Of a DNA stretch of 64,000 bases, positions 36,901 to 44,804 are shown piece by piece. Below the pieces are notes generated by a model that saw only the letters and a program-made list of their open reading frames with translations, did no database searches and was not told the origin of the DNA. Every line of letters begins with the position of its first letter. Within the stretch, counting starts at the first letter, position 1. The position numbers were made by a program, and so were the translations under genes. Origin of the DNA: Ruminococcaceae bacterium FB2012. GTDB lineage: Bacteria > Bacillota > Clostridia > Oscillospirales > Ruminococcaceae. Where the stretch lies: NCBI GenBank assembly GCA_900104495.1, contig FMXS01000010.1, positions 62,001-126,000 of the forward strand, read 5' to 3'.

Positions 36901-39900
36901 CTTCGACCAGAGTATACTTGCCGTAGCCGAGTGTTGCAGGTGTCATAACGATACCGTTGCTGTCGGTGTAGAAGGTGCTGTACTCCTTGCCATCTATAGT
37001 CATTATTACCTGTGTCTTGTCTGCGCGGTAGATCTCAAATCCGGCACCGCCGAGAGCGACGGCCTTTCCGGTCTCCGCATCAATCTTAGTGACCTTAACA
37101 AACGCCTGATAGGGAGCATTGTTGATGACATACTCATAGGTCTTTTCGTTCTCGGTGACCTCCACCTCGAAATCAGCCGCGTACTCCGCATCATTCACGG
37201 TCTTGGTCTGGTGTACGATATACGTTCCGTATGGCAGCTCGACTGTCTTGTCATAGCCGTTCCTGTCGGTGATCAGATAATCGCGCTCATCCTCGGGAGC
37301 TTCATCGTAGCTGTTGTATGCCTTGCTGTAGACCTGGAACTCTGCTCCTTCCTCGAAGTTCTCGACTACATTTGCATCCTCATCGGAGTGCTTGATGATA
37401 GAGATATATCCCTTCTTGATGTTGTTGTCAAATGTCTTTTTCACAGTCTCATCTGCTGTCAGAGTTGTGGTCTGCGCTGCGGGAACAACATACTTTAACG
37501 GTACATTCTTTTCCGAAATGGTGTAGGTTATGGGGTTATCATTAACATCATAAACAGGCAGTTCCTTAAACTCTGCGATGCCCTTTTTGTTGGTAACAGC
37601 GGTGTAGGTCTTGCCATTGCCGGAAACCTCAAAGGTGCGGTCACCGATCACGCCGTCCTCAGCCTGCTTGTTGATGAGGATAGAGCCCTTCTTGCTTTCG
37701 TTTTTGAAAGTCTTTTCGGTTGTTGCATCAGCGATCAGAGTGGTTTTCTGATCTGCGGGGACAACATATCTGATAGGAACATCCTTCTCGGATATGGTGT
37801 ACTCGATTGCCTTGTCATCCTTATCATATACAGGCAGTTCTGAAAACTCTGCAATGCCGTTCTTATCAGTCTTTGCAGTATAGGTCTGGCCGTTGCCGGA
37901 AACAGTAAATGTCCTGCCGCCGTTCTGACCGTCGTCACTCTGCTTGTTGATCTTGATGCCGCCCTTTTTCAGATCGTTCTTGAAGGTCTTGGTGACTGTA
38001 GCATCCACCGACAGAGTGGTTTTCTGATCTGCGGGTGTCACATATCTGAGGGGGACATTCTTCTCCGAAATGGTATACTCGATAGGCTTGTCGTTTACAT
38101 CGTACACGGGCAGATCCTTGAACTCGGCAATGCCGTCCTTATTGGTCTTGGCGCTGTAGGTCTTGCCGTTTCCGGTAACCTTGAAAGTCCTGCCGCCGTT
38201 TTCGCCGTCCTCGGCCTGCTTGTTGATCTTGATATCTCCGGTCTTGGGCTGGTTATCAAACTTTACAACAGACGCTCTGTTGACCGTTACAGTTGTTGTC
38301 TGCTCTGCGGGAACGATATATCGGAGAGGCACATCGGTTTCCATAACGGTGTAGGTTATGGGATTGTTGTTTTCATCATAAGCCTTTATATCATTCAGCT
38401 CCGCATAGCCGTCCTTATCGGTCACCACGTTATACGTCTTACCACCGCCTGTGATCTTGAACTTTACGCCCTCGATAATATCATCCTCGGCTTCCTTGAA
38501 GATCTGGATGGAGGTGTTGGCCAGCTTGTTGACAAAGGTCTTGGTGACCGTTGCATCGACTGTCAGGGTAGTTTTCTGATCTGCGGGTGCAGCGTACTTT
38601 ATCGGTACATCTTTCTCGCTGATTTTATACGTGATCTTATTGTTATTGCTGTCATAAACGGGCAGATCTCTGAACTCCGCTATACCTGTATTCGAGGTGT
38701 ACCTTGTCCATGTCTTACCGTTGCCGGTGACAGTAAACTTGCGGTTAGCGACATCGTTATCCTCGGCCTGCTTGTTGACCTTGATATGCCCCTTTTTGAG
38801 CTGATTATCAAAAGTCTTGGTAACTGTCAGGTCAGCCGTGAGGGTTGTGGTCTGATCTGCAGGAGCAGCATATCTGATCGGAACATCCTTTTCAGAAATG
38901 GTGTAGGTTATCTTCTTATCGTTGCTGTCGTACACCGGAATGCCTTTAAGTTCTGCGATGCCGTTCTCGTTAGTCTGCATAGTCCATGTTTTGCCGTTGC
39001 CGGAGATGGTAAATGTGCGGGCTCCGATCTTTCCGTCCTCTGCCTGCTTATTGATCTTGATATTACCGGTCTTGCTGTTGTTTTTGAATGTCTTAGTTAC
39101 GGTAGCATCAACAGTCAGCGTCGCGGTCTGATTTGCAGGAACGACATACCTTATCGGCACATTCTGCTCCGAAATCGTGTAGACGATCTTTTTGTTATCC
39201 TTGTCATACACAGGCAGATCCTTGAACTCTGCTATACCGCTTGCATTGGTTTTTGCAGTGTAGCTTTTGCCGTTGCCTGTGACCTTGAATGTCCTGTCTC
39301 CGTTCTTTCCGTCATCAGACTGTTTGTTGATCTTGATGTTTCCGGTCTTGTTGTTGTTCTCGAACTTTGTGGTTACGGTGAAGTCCTTATCACCGGAGGT
39401 CAGGTAGACATTCTGCACCTTCGGGGTTTCGTACCTTGTATCCACATTGATTTCGGAAACGGTGTACTTTACAGCTTTTCCTGTGGTCTGATCATACACC
39501 GGGAGATTATCAAATACAGCTATACCGCTGGCGCTTGTCTTTTTTGTAGGGTTATAGCTGACTCCTTCGAAGGTGTATGACACCTTGAATTCATGATCCT
39601 TGATAACGCCGTCATCGGCAGTCTTGTTAATCTTTATACTGCCATATGTTTCAGTTTCTATTGATGTTATCGAACCGCCTGACATAGTATATACTTTAGG
39701 ATCAAGTTCATATCCCTTCGGAGCCTTTATCTCCTTGACATAATAGGTTCCTTCTTCAAGAGTGGTTCTGCCTATTCCGTTTGCACCAATTGTAATTGTC
39801 GCAACCTTGTTCTTGCAGGCATACTCTGTATATACTCCATACTGCGCCGTAGATCCGTCAACAGATGATTTTCCTACGGCATTTCCTGCTCTATTCTTTT

Positions 39901-40705
39901 TTGTGATGGAAAACTCCAAGGTTCTCGAAGTGATCTTGAAGCCATACATCTTCAGAGCAGTTGCCTTTTTGCCATCTGTCTTGTTGTTGATTACAACGCC
40001 TTCGGAACCGTTGGATTCGATTCTCCAGTGTGTGCCGCCGTCACCCTTGCCGTCACCGACAGTTGCTGTAGTGATCTTGGATGCGGGGACGCCGATCTCC
40101 TTAAGATAAGCTACAACCGCCGAGCGGGAGCTGAACTCGCCCATATATATCCAAGCGTGGTCAATACCGCCGGGATTCTGCGCTACAACGACAGAACCGG
40201 GAGTAATGGTCGAACCGTCAACACACTCCCAATATTCATAGGTTTTAGCTGCGGTCTTATCAGCCGGGGTCGGCAGATTTGCCTTTTCTATCACGATATT
40301 CTCCGTGATACCGCCGTAGGTTATGGTTTTGGTCCCGGTAGTTCCGAGCCAGCCGAAGGTATCGGCGGGGACGGGATTGTTCTGTCCGAAGCCTGAAGTC
40401 TTATATCCGAGGTTAGTCAGAGTCCACCATACGAGGCCGGAGCAGTCGATACCCTGCGCCATAGTCTGAGAGACCGTTTTAAGGGTATATGGCGTGGAAT
40501 AGGGATTTCCGCCCTTTGCACCGTAGGTGTACTTGCAGCCGAGAAGCTGCGCAGCCTGTGAAATGACCTTATCCCTGCTCGGGAACTCGATCTTCGCAGC
40601 ATTGGCTGTCACTACGCCCGACATCGAACTGCCGAGCATAGAAAAAGCGCAGAGTCCTGAAAGGAGCCCTGCGCCGATTCGCTTTATTAACTTTTTACCG
40701 ATCAT
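33953..40705 (-). CDS. giant cell-wall surface protein: NlpC/P60 plus CnaB repeats
   Basis: About 2250 residues from the ATG at 40705 (MIGKKLIKR; AAGGAG 10 bases upstream). Signal peptide 1-37 (ending ANAA). NlpC/P60 hydrolase 40-230 with GIDCSGLVWW (Cys88) and GGIDHAWIY (His183). From about 360 to 1100 are CnaB/SpaA-type beta-sandwich repeats of about 93 residues, then different SpaA domains, a helical insert (about 1850-1950) and DDTTKxxITKTD repeats. The end is PPKTG, a hydrophobic helix and RKKVK, a sortase signal with Pro in place of Leu. It should stand on the donor surface for mating contact. No sortase gene is in the window. Confidence 0.85.
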   Translation of the reverse strand: MIGKKLIKRIGAGLLSGLCAFSMLGSSMSGVVTANAAKIEFPSRDKVISQAAQLLGCKYTYGAKGGNPYSTPYTLKTVSQTMAQGIDCSGLVWWTLTNLGYKTSGFGQNNPVPADTFGWLGTTGTKTITYGGITENIVIEKANLPTPADKTAAKTYEYWECVDGSTITPGSVVVAQNPGGIDHAWIYMGEFSSRSAVVAYLKEIGVPASKITTATVGDGKGDGGTHWRIESNGSEGVVINNKTDGKKATALKMYGFKITSRTLEFSITKKNRAGNAVGKSSVDGSTAQYGVYTEYACKNKVATITIGANGIGRTTLEEGTYYVKEIKAPKGYELDPKVYTMSGGSITSIETETYGSIKINKTADDGVIKDHEFKVSYTFEGVSYNPTKKTSASGIAVFDNLPVYDQTTGKAVKYTVSEINVDTRYETPKVQNVYLTSGDKDFTVTTKFENNNKTGNIKINKQSDDGKNGDRTFKVTGNGKSYTAKTNASGIAEFKDLPVYDKDNKKIVYTISEQNVPIRYVVPANQTATLTVDATVTKTFKNNSKTGNIKINKQAEDGKIGARTFTISGNGKTWTMQTNENGIAELKGIPVYDSNDKKITYTISEKDVPIRYAAPADQTTTLTADLTVTKTFDNQLKKGHIKVNKQAEDNDVANRKFTVTGNGKTWTRYTSNTGIAEFRDLPVYDSNNNKITYKISEKDVPIKYAAPADQKTTLTVDATVTKTFVNKLANTSIQIFKEAEDDIIEGVKFKITGGGKTYNVVTDKDGYAELNDIKAYDENNNPITYTVMETDVPLRYIVPAEQTTTVTVNRASVVKFDNQPKTGDIKINKQAEDGENGGRTFKVTGNGKTYSAKTNKDGIAEFKDLPVYDVNDKPIEYTISEKNVPLRYVTPADQKTTLSVDATVTKTFKNDLKKGGIKINKQSDDGQNGGRTFTVSGNGQTYTAKTDKNGIAEFSELPVYDKDDKAIEYTISEKDVPIRYVVPADQKTTLIADATTEKTFKNESKKGSILINKQAEDGVIGDRTFEVSGNGKTYTAVTNKKGIAEFKELPVYDVNDNPITYTISEKNVPLKYVVPAAQTTTLTADETVKKTFDNNIKKGYISIIKHSDEDANVVENFEEGAEFQVYSKAYNSYDEAPEDERDYLITDRNGYDKTVELPYGTYIVHQTKTVNDAEYAADFEVEVTENEKTYEYVINNAPYQAFVKVTKIDAETGKAVALGGAGFEIYRADKTQVIMTIDGKEYSTFYTDSNGIVMTPATLGYGKYTLVEVQAPEGYVLDSTPVTFKVTRANSTIENAVNVVLLTKKDTPQKGTISVEKYGEVFIGFVKSPQENAPKDGFGIGKLSGAKFEVRAAEDIVTADGTKRLGKGDLAAVMISGEDGCATSEPLYLGKYIVTEVEAPFGYVLNSEPQTVELTYAGQNVTVNDGAKAEFFNHYQRVKIHLTKFMEKDELFGIGNNDEFKKVTFGLFSAEKMYCVDGKVLPPDYLISEIALEADQTATFDKMIPFGKYYVQELSTDEHYVINGEKYPVTYSYAGQEIKTVEIDCGTFENNIKRGSVKGIKVGKNDEPLENALFGLFKAKEKKFTEARALMTATSDSKGNFSFDGIAYGDYLVKEIKAPDGYKLSDKIYKVKISKNEQVIEIKAENDSIDVDVSKQDVYGNELPGARMQLVDKDGNVIDKWKSTKKNHTVTKLKAGDYTLKEIAAPTGYVIATDISFSVDEYGVVTVNGVEATASDDSGNPTIVMVDDTTKTSITKTDISGDKEVEGAEMKLFDSDGNIVEEWTSTDEAHEINGRLKAGDKYTLHEESAPDGYVIAADIVFTVSEKGEIDVVTMKDDTTKVEISKTAVIVEKKPEIKSFSEFNTDKDAQEVYDLLIKIGFTPEKIHQIYLDKLAGKVDQEYLENAIVGMPINLEDIGTLLEMKNDGRVHALSLAYKDFLKYVEEASKPAETVPEELIGAVLQIIDKDGKVIDEWTTTAERHYLDGILTAGETYTLHEVSAPDGYVVAADIEFTVSKDGSVDEINMVDDTTKVHITKTDITGDKEIPGASMKLFDEEGNLIDEWVSTEEAHEIVGKLTAGDKYTLHEESAPDGYVVAADIEFTVSETGEIDAITMKDDTTKVKISKKDITTDEELPGANLQIIDENGEIVEEWVSTTEPHYVEGKLIAGKEYILREITAPNGYELANDVRFTVDENGNVTEVVMYDTPTPETPPSKPPKTGAEANDSGVGFALAALAIGAILLIATRKKVK
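34090..35640. repeat. C-terminal SpaA-type coding repeats of the surface protein
   Basis: Five related units of about 85 residues, each with GAxMKLFDxxGN, AHEI/HYxxGxLxAGDKYTLHE, APDGYVxAADIxFTV and a DDTTKVxISK end. They are interrupted at about 34850-35150 by a helical insert of about 100 residues that interrupts the fold. Confidence 0.75.
37390..39640. repeat. tandem CnaB repeats of the surface protein
   Basis: Eight units with a period of about 280 bases. Each codes for GxIKINKQ, DGxxGxRTF, GNGKTY, GIAEFKDLPVYD and YTISEKxVP(I/L)RY. DNA identity between some units is high, so recombination could change the copy number. Confidence 0.8.
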
Positions 40706-40734
40706 TTTTCTCATTTCTCCTTTTGCAATAAAAT

Positions 40735-40759
40735 AGAGCCGAACGCATTGTCCGGCTCT
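40735..40759 (-). terminator. intrinsic terminator between the lipoprotein and surface-protein genes
   Basis: AGAGCCG and CGGCTCT pair with a 11-base loop and are followed by ATTTTATT on the minus strand. Confidence 0.65.
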
Positions 40760-40780
40760 TGCTGTCATTTGCGGCATATA

Positions 40781-41791
40781 CTACGAGATAGTCCAATCTC
40801 TGTATTCACCGTTTTCATCATAGTCATACCATTTATGCATTTCAAAAGGCTGCATATCCTTGTCATTTCCGTCGAACATTCTCTTGCATTGTCTGTTGTT
40901 CCAGAGGAAACTATGTCCCTGCGTATCCAGCACATACCAAGTTCCGTTCACCTTTACTACGCTGTAAGTGTGTCCGTACCACCCATTATCGGTGGCGAAT
41001 CCGTAAGCACATTCAAGCCCTATTCCTTTGCATACAAAGTAGGTTTCCATTGAGTAATACACGCAGGAGCCCCAGCCGTTCTTTATCATCCACTTGTATA
41101 CAGCTTTGGCTTTACCGTAATCCGTACCGTCATGTTTGAGCCCCCGACCTACGCTTTCGTAATAGCTTGGGGGAGTGTCTGAATACTTCAGATCTAAGAC
41201 CATTGTTTCAAGGCAAGTAGCATCCTGTCCCTGAAGCCCTTTGCGCTCGATAATCTCCCATAATTCTTCAAGGTACTGATCCTCAAGACTCTTGGTCGTT
41301 GTAGTAGATGAACTCTGTCTGGGCTTTGCTGTGGTAGTAGTTGTTGAACTCTGTTTCTTCGTAGTGGATTTAGGCAGAGTTGTGGTTGTAGTACCTTGAG
41401 TAACATCATTCTTCGGAACAGAGGAGACTGTCGTGACCTTCGGCTTGCTTTCGGATACAGATGCCGATGTTATTGAACTTGACCCGGTCTTATCCGATAC
41501 GCTCGCCTCGGTCTGCGAGGTGGCAGCCTCGTTTTCCCTTTCCGTTGATGTTGTACTCTCGGTGGTTTCGGAACTGGTTTCCGATTCTTCGGAAGCTATG
41601 GTCGTGCTTGATGATATGATTTCCTTTTCCTCTGCCGATACGGTTGTTGTGGATGCTGACGGCACCGTTGTTGTGGTGGCCGCGGTAACAGCTGCGCTGA
41701 TCTCCGGTGTATCCACCTTTTCAGCCTGTGCATTATTTGCACAAGCTGACAGCAGTAATGCTATCAGACATATATACACAGCTTTTCTCAT
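40781..41791 (-). CDS. lipoprotein with transglutaminase-like domain
   Basis: 336 residues. Lipoprotein signal with LLSAC (Cys17), then about 150 residues of Ser/Thr-rich linker that would reach through the wall. The C-terminal domain (200-336) has a Cys-His-Asp triad in GSCVYYSMETYF, WYGHTYSVVKV and WYVLDTQGH, the transglutaminase/protease core. It could crosslink or trim surface proteins, and its neighbour is the CnaB-type giant protein. It has its own promoter (41831-41859). Confidence 0.8.
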   Translation of the reverse strand: MRKAVYICLIALLLSACANNAQAEKVDTPEISAAVTAATTTTVPSASTTTVSAEEKEIISSSTTIASEESETSSETTESTTSTERENEAATSQTEASVSDKTGSSSITSASVSESKPKVTTVSSVPKNDVTQGTTTTTLPKSTTKKQSSTTTTTAKPRQSSSTTTTKSLEDQYLEELWEIIERKGLQGQDATCLETMVLDLKYSDTPPSYYESVGRGLKHDGTDYGKAKAVYKWMIKNGWGSCVYYSMETYFVCKGIGLECAYGFATDNGWYGHTYSVVKVNGTWYVLDTQGHSFLWNNRQCKRMFDGNDKDMQPFEMHKWYDYDENGEYRDWTIS

Positions 41792-41830
41792 ATACTCGCC
41801 CCCTTTTCCGGTTACTGTTTTTCAGTCTCC

Positions 41831-41859
41831 ATTTTACCACATCGGCTTGGAATTGTCTA
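41831..41859 (-). promoter_or_regulatory. promoter of the transglutaminase-like lipoprotein gene
   Basis: TAGACA (41854-41859), 17-base spacer, TAAAAT (41831-41836) on the minus strand; one mismatch in each box. Confidence 0.55.
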
Positions 41860-41898
41860 TCACTTTTTTGCAGAATGGCTTTTTATTCGACCTTTGCG

Positions 41899-41922
41899 AC
41901 AAAACGCCTCATCGCGTTTTGT
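41899..41922. terminator. hairpin after spoVG-like gene
   Basis: ACAAAACGC and GCGTTTTGT form a perfect 9-bp stem 11 bases after the SpoVG stop. The following T-run is weak, so termination may be partial. Confidence 0.5.
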
Positions 41923-41932
41923 TCAGAAACAC

Positions 41933-42349
41933 TCACATGGCGACACCGAGATCCTCATCCGAGGGGAGAGGAGGAGCATCATCGTCCGTGAATTCTGCTC
42001 CGCTGTCCTCCATGCTTTCTCCGTTAGAATCGGCAGAAGCAGGAGCAGCCGTGATTTCGACCTCGGTTTTCTGCGCCTGCTCGAGCCTGAAATTGTAAGC
42101 ACCGAGTACAGCCTGATTGATAGCGGTATATCCCTCGGGCGTGATCGCATGGAAGATGTCGCTGTACTTGGTCTCGCCGTTCTTGGCCTCATATTTGGTA
42201 GAGGGCATCATGGCGCGGAGTCCCTTTTCGGTATCGACCACCCTGATGCCGTGAACGGCAAACAGGCCGTCAAGTGTTACGCTCGCCGTAGCCTTGAGCT
42301 TTGAGTCGGGCTTATCGATCATTCTGTCAATTCTTGTTGCAATCTTCAT
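41933..42349 (-). CDS. spoVG: SpoVG-family protein with acidic extension
   Basis: 138 residues. The first 95 are SpoVG (KATASVTLDGLFAVHGIRVVDTEKGLRAMMPSTKY), a small RNA/DNA-binding regulator. A C-terminal extension rich in Asp/Glu/Ser/Pro (SNGESMEDSGAEFTDDDAPPLPSDEDLGVAM) is not part of SpoVG and ends with a loose version of the shared tail. ICE-borne copies may change host gene expression after transfer. It is the last gene of the cargo block. Confidence 0.85.
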   Translation of the reverse strand: MKIATRIDRMIDKPDSKLKATASVTLDGLFAVHGIRVVDTEKGLRAMMPSTKYEAKNGETKYSDIFHAITPEGYTAINQAVLGAYNFRLEQAQKTEVEITAAPASADSNGESMEDSGAEFTDDDAPPLPSDEDLGVAM

Positions 42350-42368
42350 AAGTTTATCCTTCCTTTCA

Positions 42369-43757
42369 TTAATCTATAGATATATCCTCATCCGATGACA
42401 TATCCTCGCTTTCGTCCTCGGAAAGAATTGTCTCACAAACTACCGAGCTTCTGAACTGCTCAGTATATTTACTTATCTGCTCATCGGTCAGCGATTGGGA
42501 ATCGCGTTCTCCGGCTTCATTGTAACCGTCGCCGCTGATGAAGCAGGTTCCGTGTATAAGGACCCCGCCGATTATTCTGTTGGGAGCAGAGCCGTTGATC
42601 AGAAACTCTTCATTGCACCAGCACATTGCATCGCACTTCGGCTCAAAATACACAGGCTCTATCAGCCCGCCGACTATATGCTGCATTGCATGGATATCAT
42701 GGCTTATTTCCGCTGCATACGGCATCTTGTCGTTTTCAAGGATAAGCACCTTCATGACATCTTCACGGTCGGTCTGTCCGATATCGAAGTCCTCTATCTT
42801 TTTAAAGCCGAAGCTGTCAACGAAATAGAATCCCTTTTCCTTGCCTTCGCAGATCTCGACTATGTCGCTCACGGACAATGAATGTCCGCAATATCCCGGA
42901 GGAAACTGATCTGTATTGCAGCGGGTAAAGATATCTTCAAGCCTTGATGCGACCATAGTGCCGCCCCATATCTGCTTGTAGTTTTCGGCTTTGATCCCGC
43001 CATGCTCATTGGTAAAGTCAAGACTCATAAACGCATTTGTATCACCGCTTTTAAGTTGAAAGATCCGTATCTTCATCTTGGGGTCAAGAAGATCGCGTAC
43101 CCTTGTCATCGCCCAATCGGGGAGATACTTGTAATCTGCGATACCGATAAAATCGCTGCGCCAGAACTGAGCCCTTTCGCCGTCACAGAGAAATCTGCCG
43201 AAGACCTTGCTGCCTATCCTGTCGGGATAACAGCCGAAGCCGCTTTCCGCAAAGAAAAGCTGACAGATCGGGTTCTTGAACTGATCCTTTAAGACCTCCG
43301 GCTTCATTATGAGGAGCTGATTCTCGTAAGAGAGTGTCTCGCCGTCCTTGATGCAGTTTTTCGATGAATACAGACCGAGCTTCGCATACTCCTTCAGCAC
43401 CTGTCCTGTAAAGCCATCAAGCAGGGTAGGATGTGAGTTTGCGGCATAGTCGCCAAGCTCCCTGTCGGTCAGTGCAGAAGGGATGATACCCTTTGCCCAC
43501 TCCTTATGTGCAGGCGAGAACCGCCCGTCATGCTTATGATAGCAGATGGAAGCGGCAAGCACCCACATAGTACGGTCATAGCCGAAATTGGAGATAACGT
43601 TTTTGGCTCCTGCATCGTCAAGGATATTATTCTGATGATAGGTGCTGATTGCTTCTTCGATAGCATTCTTGCAGGCAATGTTTTCCTTGCGGCTCTCACG
43701 GTAAAGATCAAGCTCGCCGCTGCGCTGGGCTTCTTCTCTTGAATACTTATATATCAT
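42369..43757 (-). CDS. DUF3849 - YodL - DUF3846 multi-domain cargo protein
   Basis: The ATG at 43757 (MIYKYSREEAQ) follows AAAGGAGG; about 462 residues. Domains in order: DUF3849 (1-160), a YodL segment with IRIFQLKSGDTNAFMSLDF (about 225-245), and DUF3846 (about 325-430, VLILENDKMPYAAEI with VLIHGTCFISG). Such polyvalent proteins travel with ICEs and phages and are thought to act early in a new cell. It ends SEDMSSDEDISID, a variant of the shared tail. Overlaps the upstream gene by four bases. Confidence 0.75.
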   Translation of the reverse strand: MIYKYSREEAQRSGELDLYRESRKENIACKNAIEEAISTYHQNNILDDAGAKNVISNFGYDRTMWVLAASICYHKHDGRFSPAHKEWAKGIIPSALTDRELGDYAANSHPTLLDGFTGQVLKEYAKLGLYSSKNCIKDGETLSYENQLLIMKPEVLKDQFKNPICQLFFAESGFGCYPDRIGSKVFGRFLCDGERAQFWRSDFIGIADYKYLPDWAMTRVRDLLDPKMKIRIFQLKSGDTNAFMSLDFTNEHGGIKAENYKQIWGGTMVASRLEDIFTRCNTDQFPPGYCGHSLSVSDIVEICEGKEKGFYFVDSFGFKKIEDFDIGQTDREDVMKVLILENDKMPYAAEISHDIHAMQHIVGGLIEPVYFEPKCDAMCWCNEEFLINGSAPNRIIGGVLIHGTCFISGDGYNEAGERDSQSLTDEQISKYTEQFRSSVVCETILSEDESEDMSSDEDISID

Positions 43758-44536
43758 CTGCTTGACCTCCTTTCGCATATCGGAATTATTCCGATACTCT
43801 TGAGCTTGTCATATATGAATTTCCTGCCGAGCTGAGTCCATACAGTCTGAACGCGGCATCTGCCTTTGTGCTCATCGTACACAAAAGTGTTTGACTTGGT
43901 ATATCCTGCGCTTGCGTACTTGTCGAACAGCAGCCATGTACCGCTTGGCAGCTTGTACTGGATACCGAGAGCCTTGAGCTCCATATTCATCTCATTCCCG
44001 GTCATCCCGTAGTCCTTGGCTATAACAGTTATCGGCACCGTGCTTTCGCAGTTGAGGATCGTATCAAGATACTTGCAGTTGACAGCAAGCCGCTGGTTCT
44101 CTGCTTCGAGTTTCTTGACCTTATCACGCTCGGCTTTCAGCTTTGTAAATGCTCCGATAGCCTTGTCGGGATCGTTTATGAAACTTTCAAGCACATCATC
44201 GGAAGCGTAGAAGCCGTGCTTGCGGATAGCAGGAAGAATTTCGGAGGTCACCCAATGCTTAAAGGCTTTAGCTTCGGGACGGCTGCTGCTGAAGATAAGG
44301 GCATACATACCGGATTCGTTAATGATCGTGGTGTTCTGCTTTCTTCCGAGTCTGTCGATGACGCCCCATTTCAGGGCGTCATCTCCGTCAACATACTTTT
44401 TGAGGGCGTTTCTCGCCTTTGCATAGCCGAGAGCCTCGCAGATATCGTTGCCGACAAACCAAGCAGCACCGTCAATGGTTATCGTTCTTATCTTCCCGAA
44501 CTGCCTGTGTTCAAACACCTGTATCTTCTCATTCAT
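43754..44536 (-). CDS. phage-type antirepressor (BRO-N and KilA-C-like)
   Basis: The ATG at 44536 (MNEKIQVFEHRQFGK) follows GAGGAGG; 260 residues. BRO-N domain 1-110 (GKIRTITIDGAAWFVGNDICEALGYAKARNALKKYVD), linker with coiled coil about 130-165, then a C-terminal antirepressor domain (TAKDYGMTGNEMN-like, RCRVQTVWTQLGRKFIYDKLKSIG). It would relieve repression of mobile-element genes. It is overlapped by neighbours on both sides. Confidence 0.8.
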   Translation of the reverse strand: MNEKIQVFEHRQFGKIRTITIDGAAWFVGNDICEALGYAKARNALKKYVDGDDALKWGVIDRLGRKQNTTIINESGMYALIFSSSRPEAKAFKHWVTSEILPAIRKHGFYASDDVLESFINDPDKAIGAFTKLKAERDKVKKLEAENQRLAVNCKYLDTILNCESTVPITVIAKDYGMTGNEMNMELKALGIQYKLPSGTWLLFDKYASAGYTKSNTFVYDEHKGRCRVQTVWTQLGRKFIYDKLKSIGIIPICERRSSR

Positions 44537-44804
44537 CGTCATCTTCCTCCTCGTTACAGTAATTCTCATACGGGCAGCCGCAGCAATCGTAATGCTCCGC
44601 GCAGGCCTTGTCGAGATCTTCCTCGGAGACATCACTGTCATCATCGGCATCGACCTCGACAGGGGTCAGATCAACTTTGATGCTGATCCCGGTGCCGTCC
44701 ATATCCATATCAATGTCCACATTGATCTCTTCGCAGCCGTACATCACTTTGCAAATCGTCATGATAGAGTCTGCGAACTGTTCAAGCTTGTTAAAATTCT
44801 TCAT
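44529..44804 (-). CDS. small acidic Cys-rich protein
   Basis: 91 residues. The first half has a beta pair (NVDIDMDMDGTGISIKVDLTPVEVD); the second has CAEHYDCCGCPYENYC, which could bind a metal or Fe-S cluster, then an EEEDDDE end. Overlaps Dam by four bases (ATGA) and the antirepressor by eight, so it is translated in the operon. No family recognised. Confidence 0.55.
   Translation of the reverse strand: MKNFNKLEQFADSIMTICKVMYGCEEINVDIDMDMDGTGISIKVDLTPVEVDADDDSDVSEEDLDKACAEHYDCCGCPYENYCNEEEDDDE

Noticed and set aside
37390..39640. CRISPR array
   Set aside because: The repeats are about 280 bases, coding and in frame; they are protein domains.
34229..40396. Long plus-strand frames opposite the giant surface protein
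   Set aside because: They mirror the coding repeats and have no ribosome sites.
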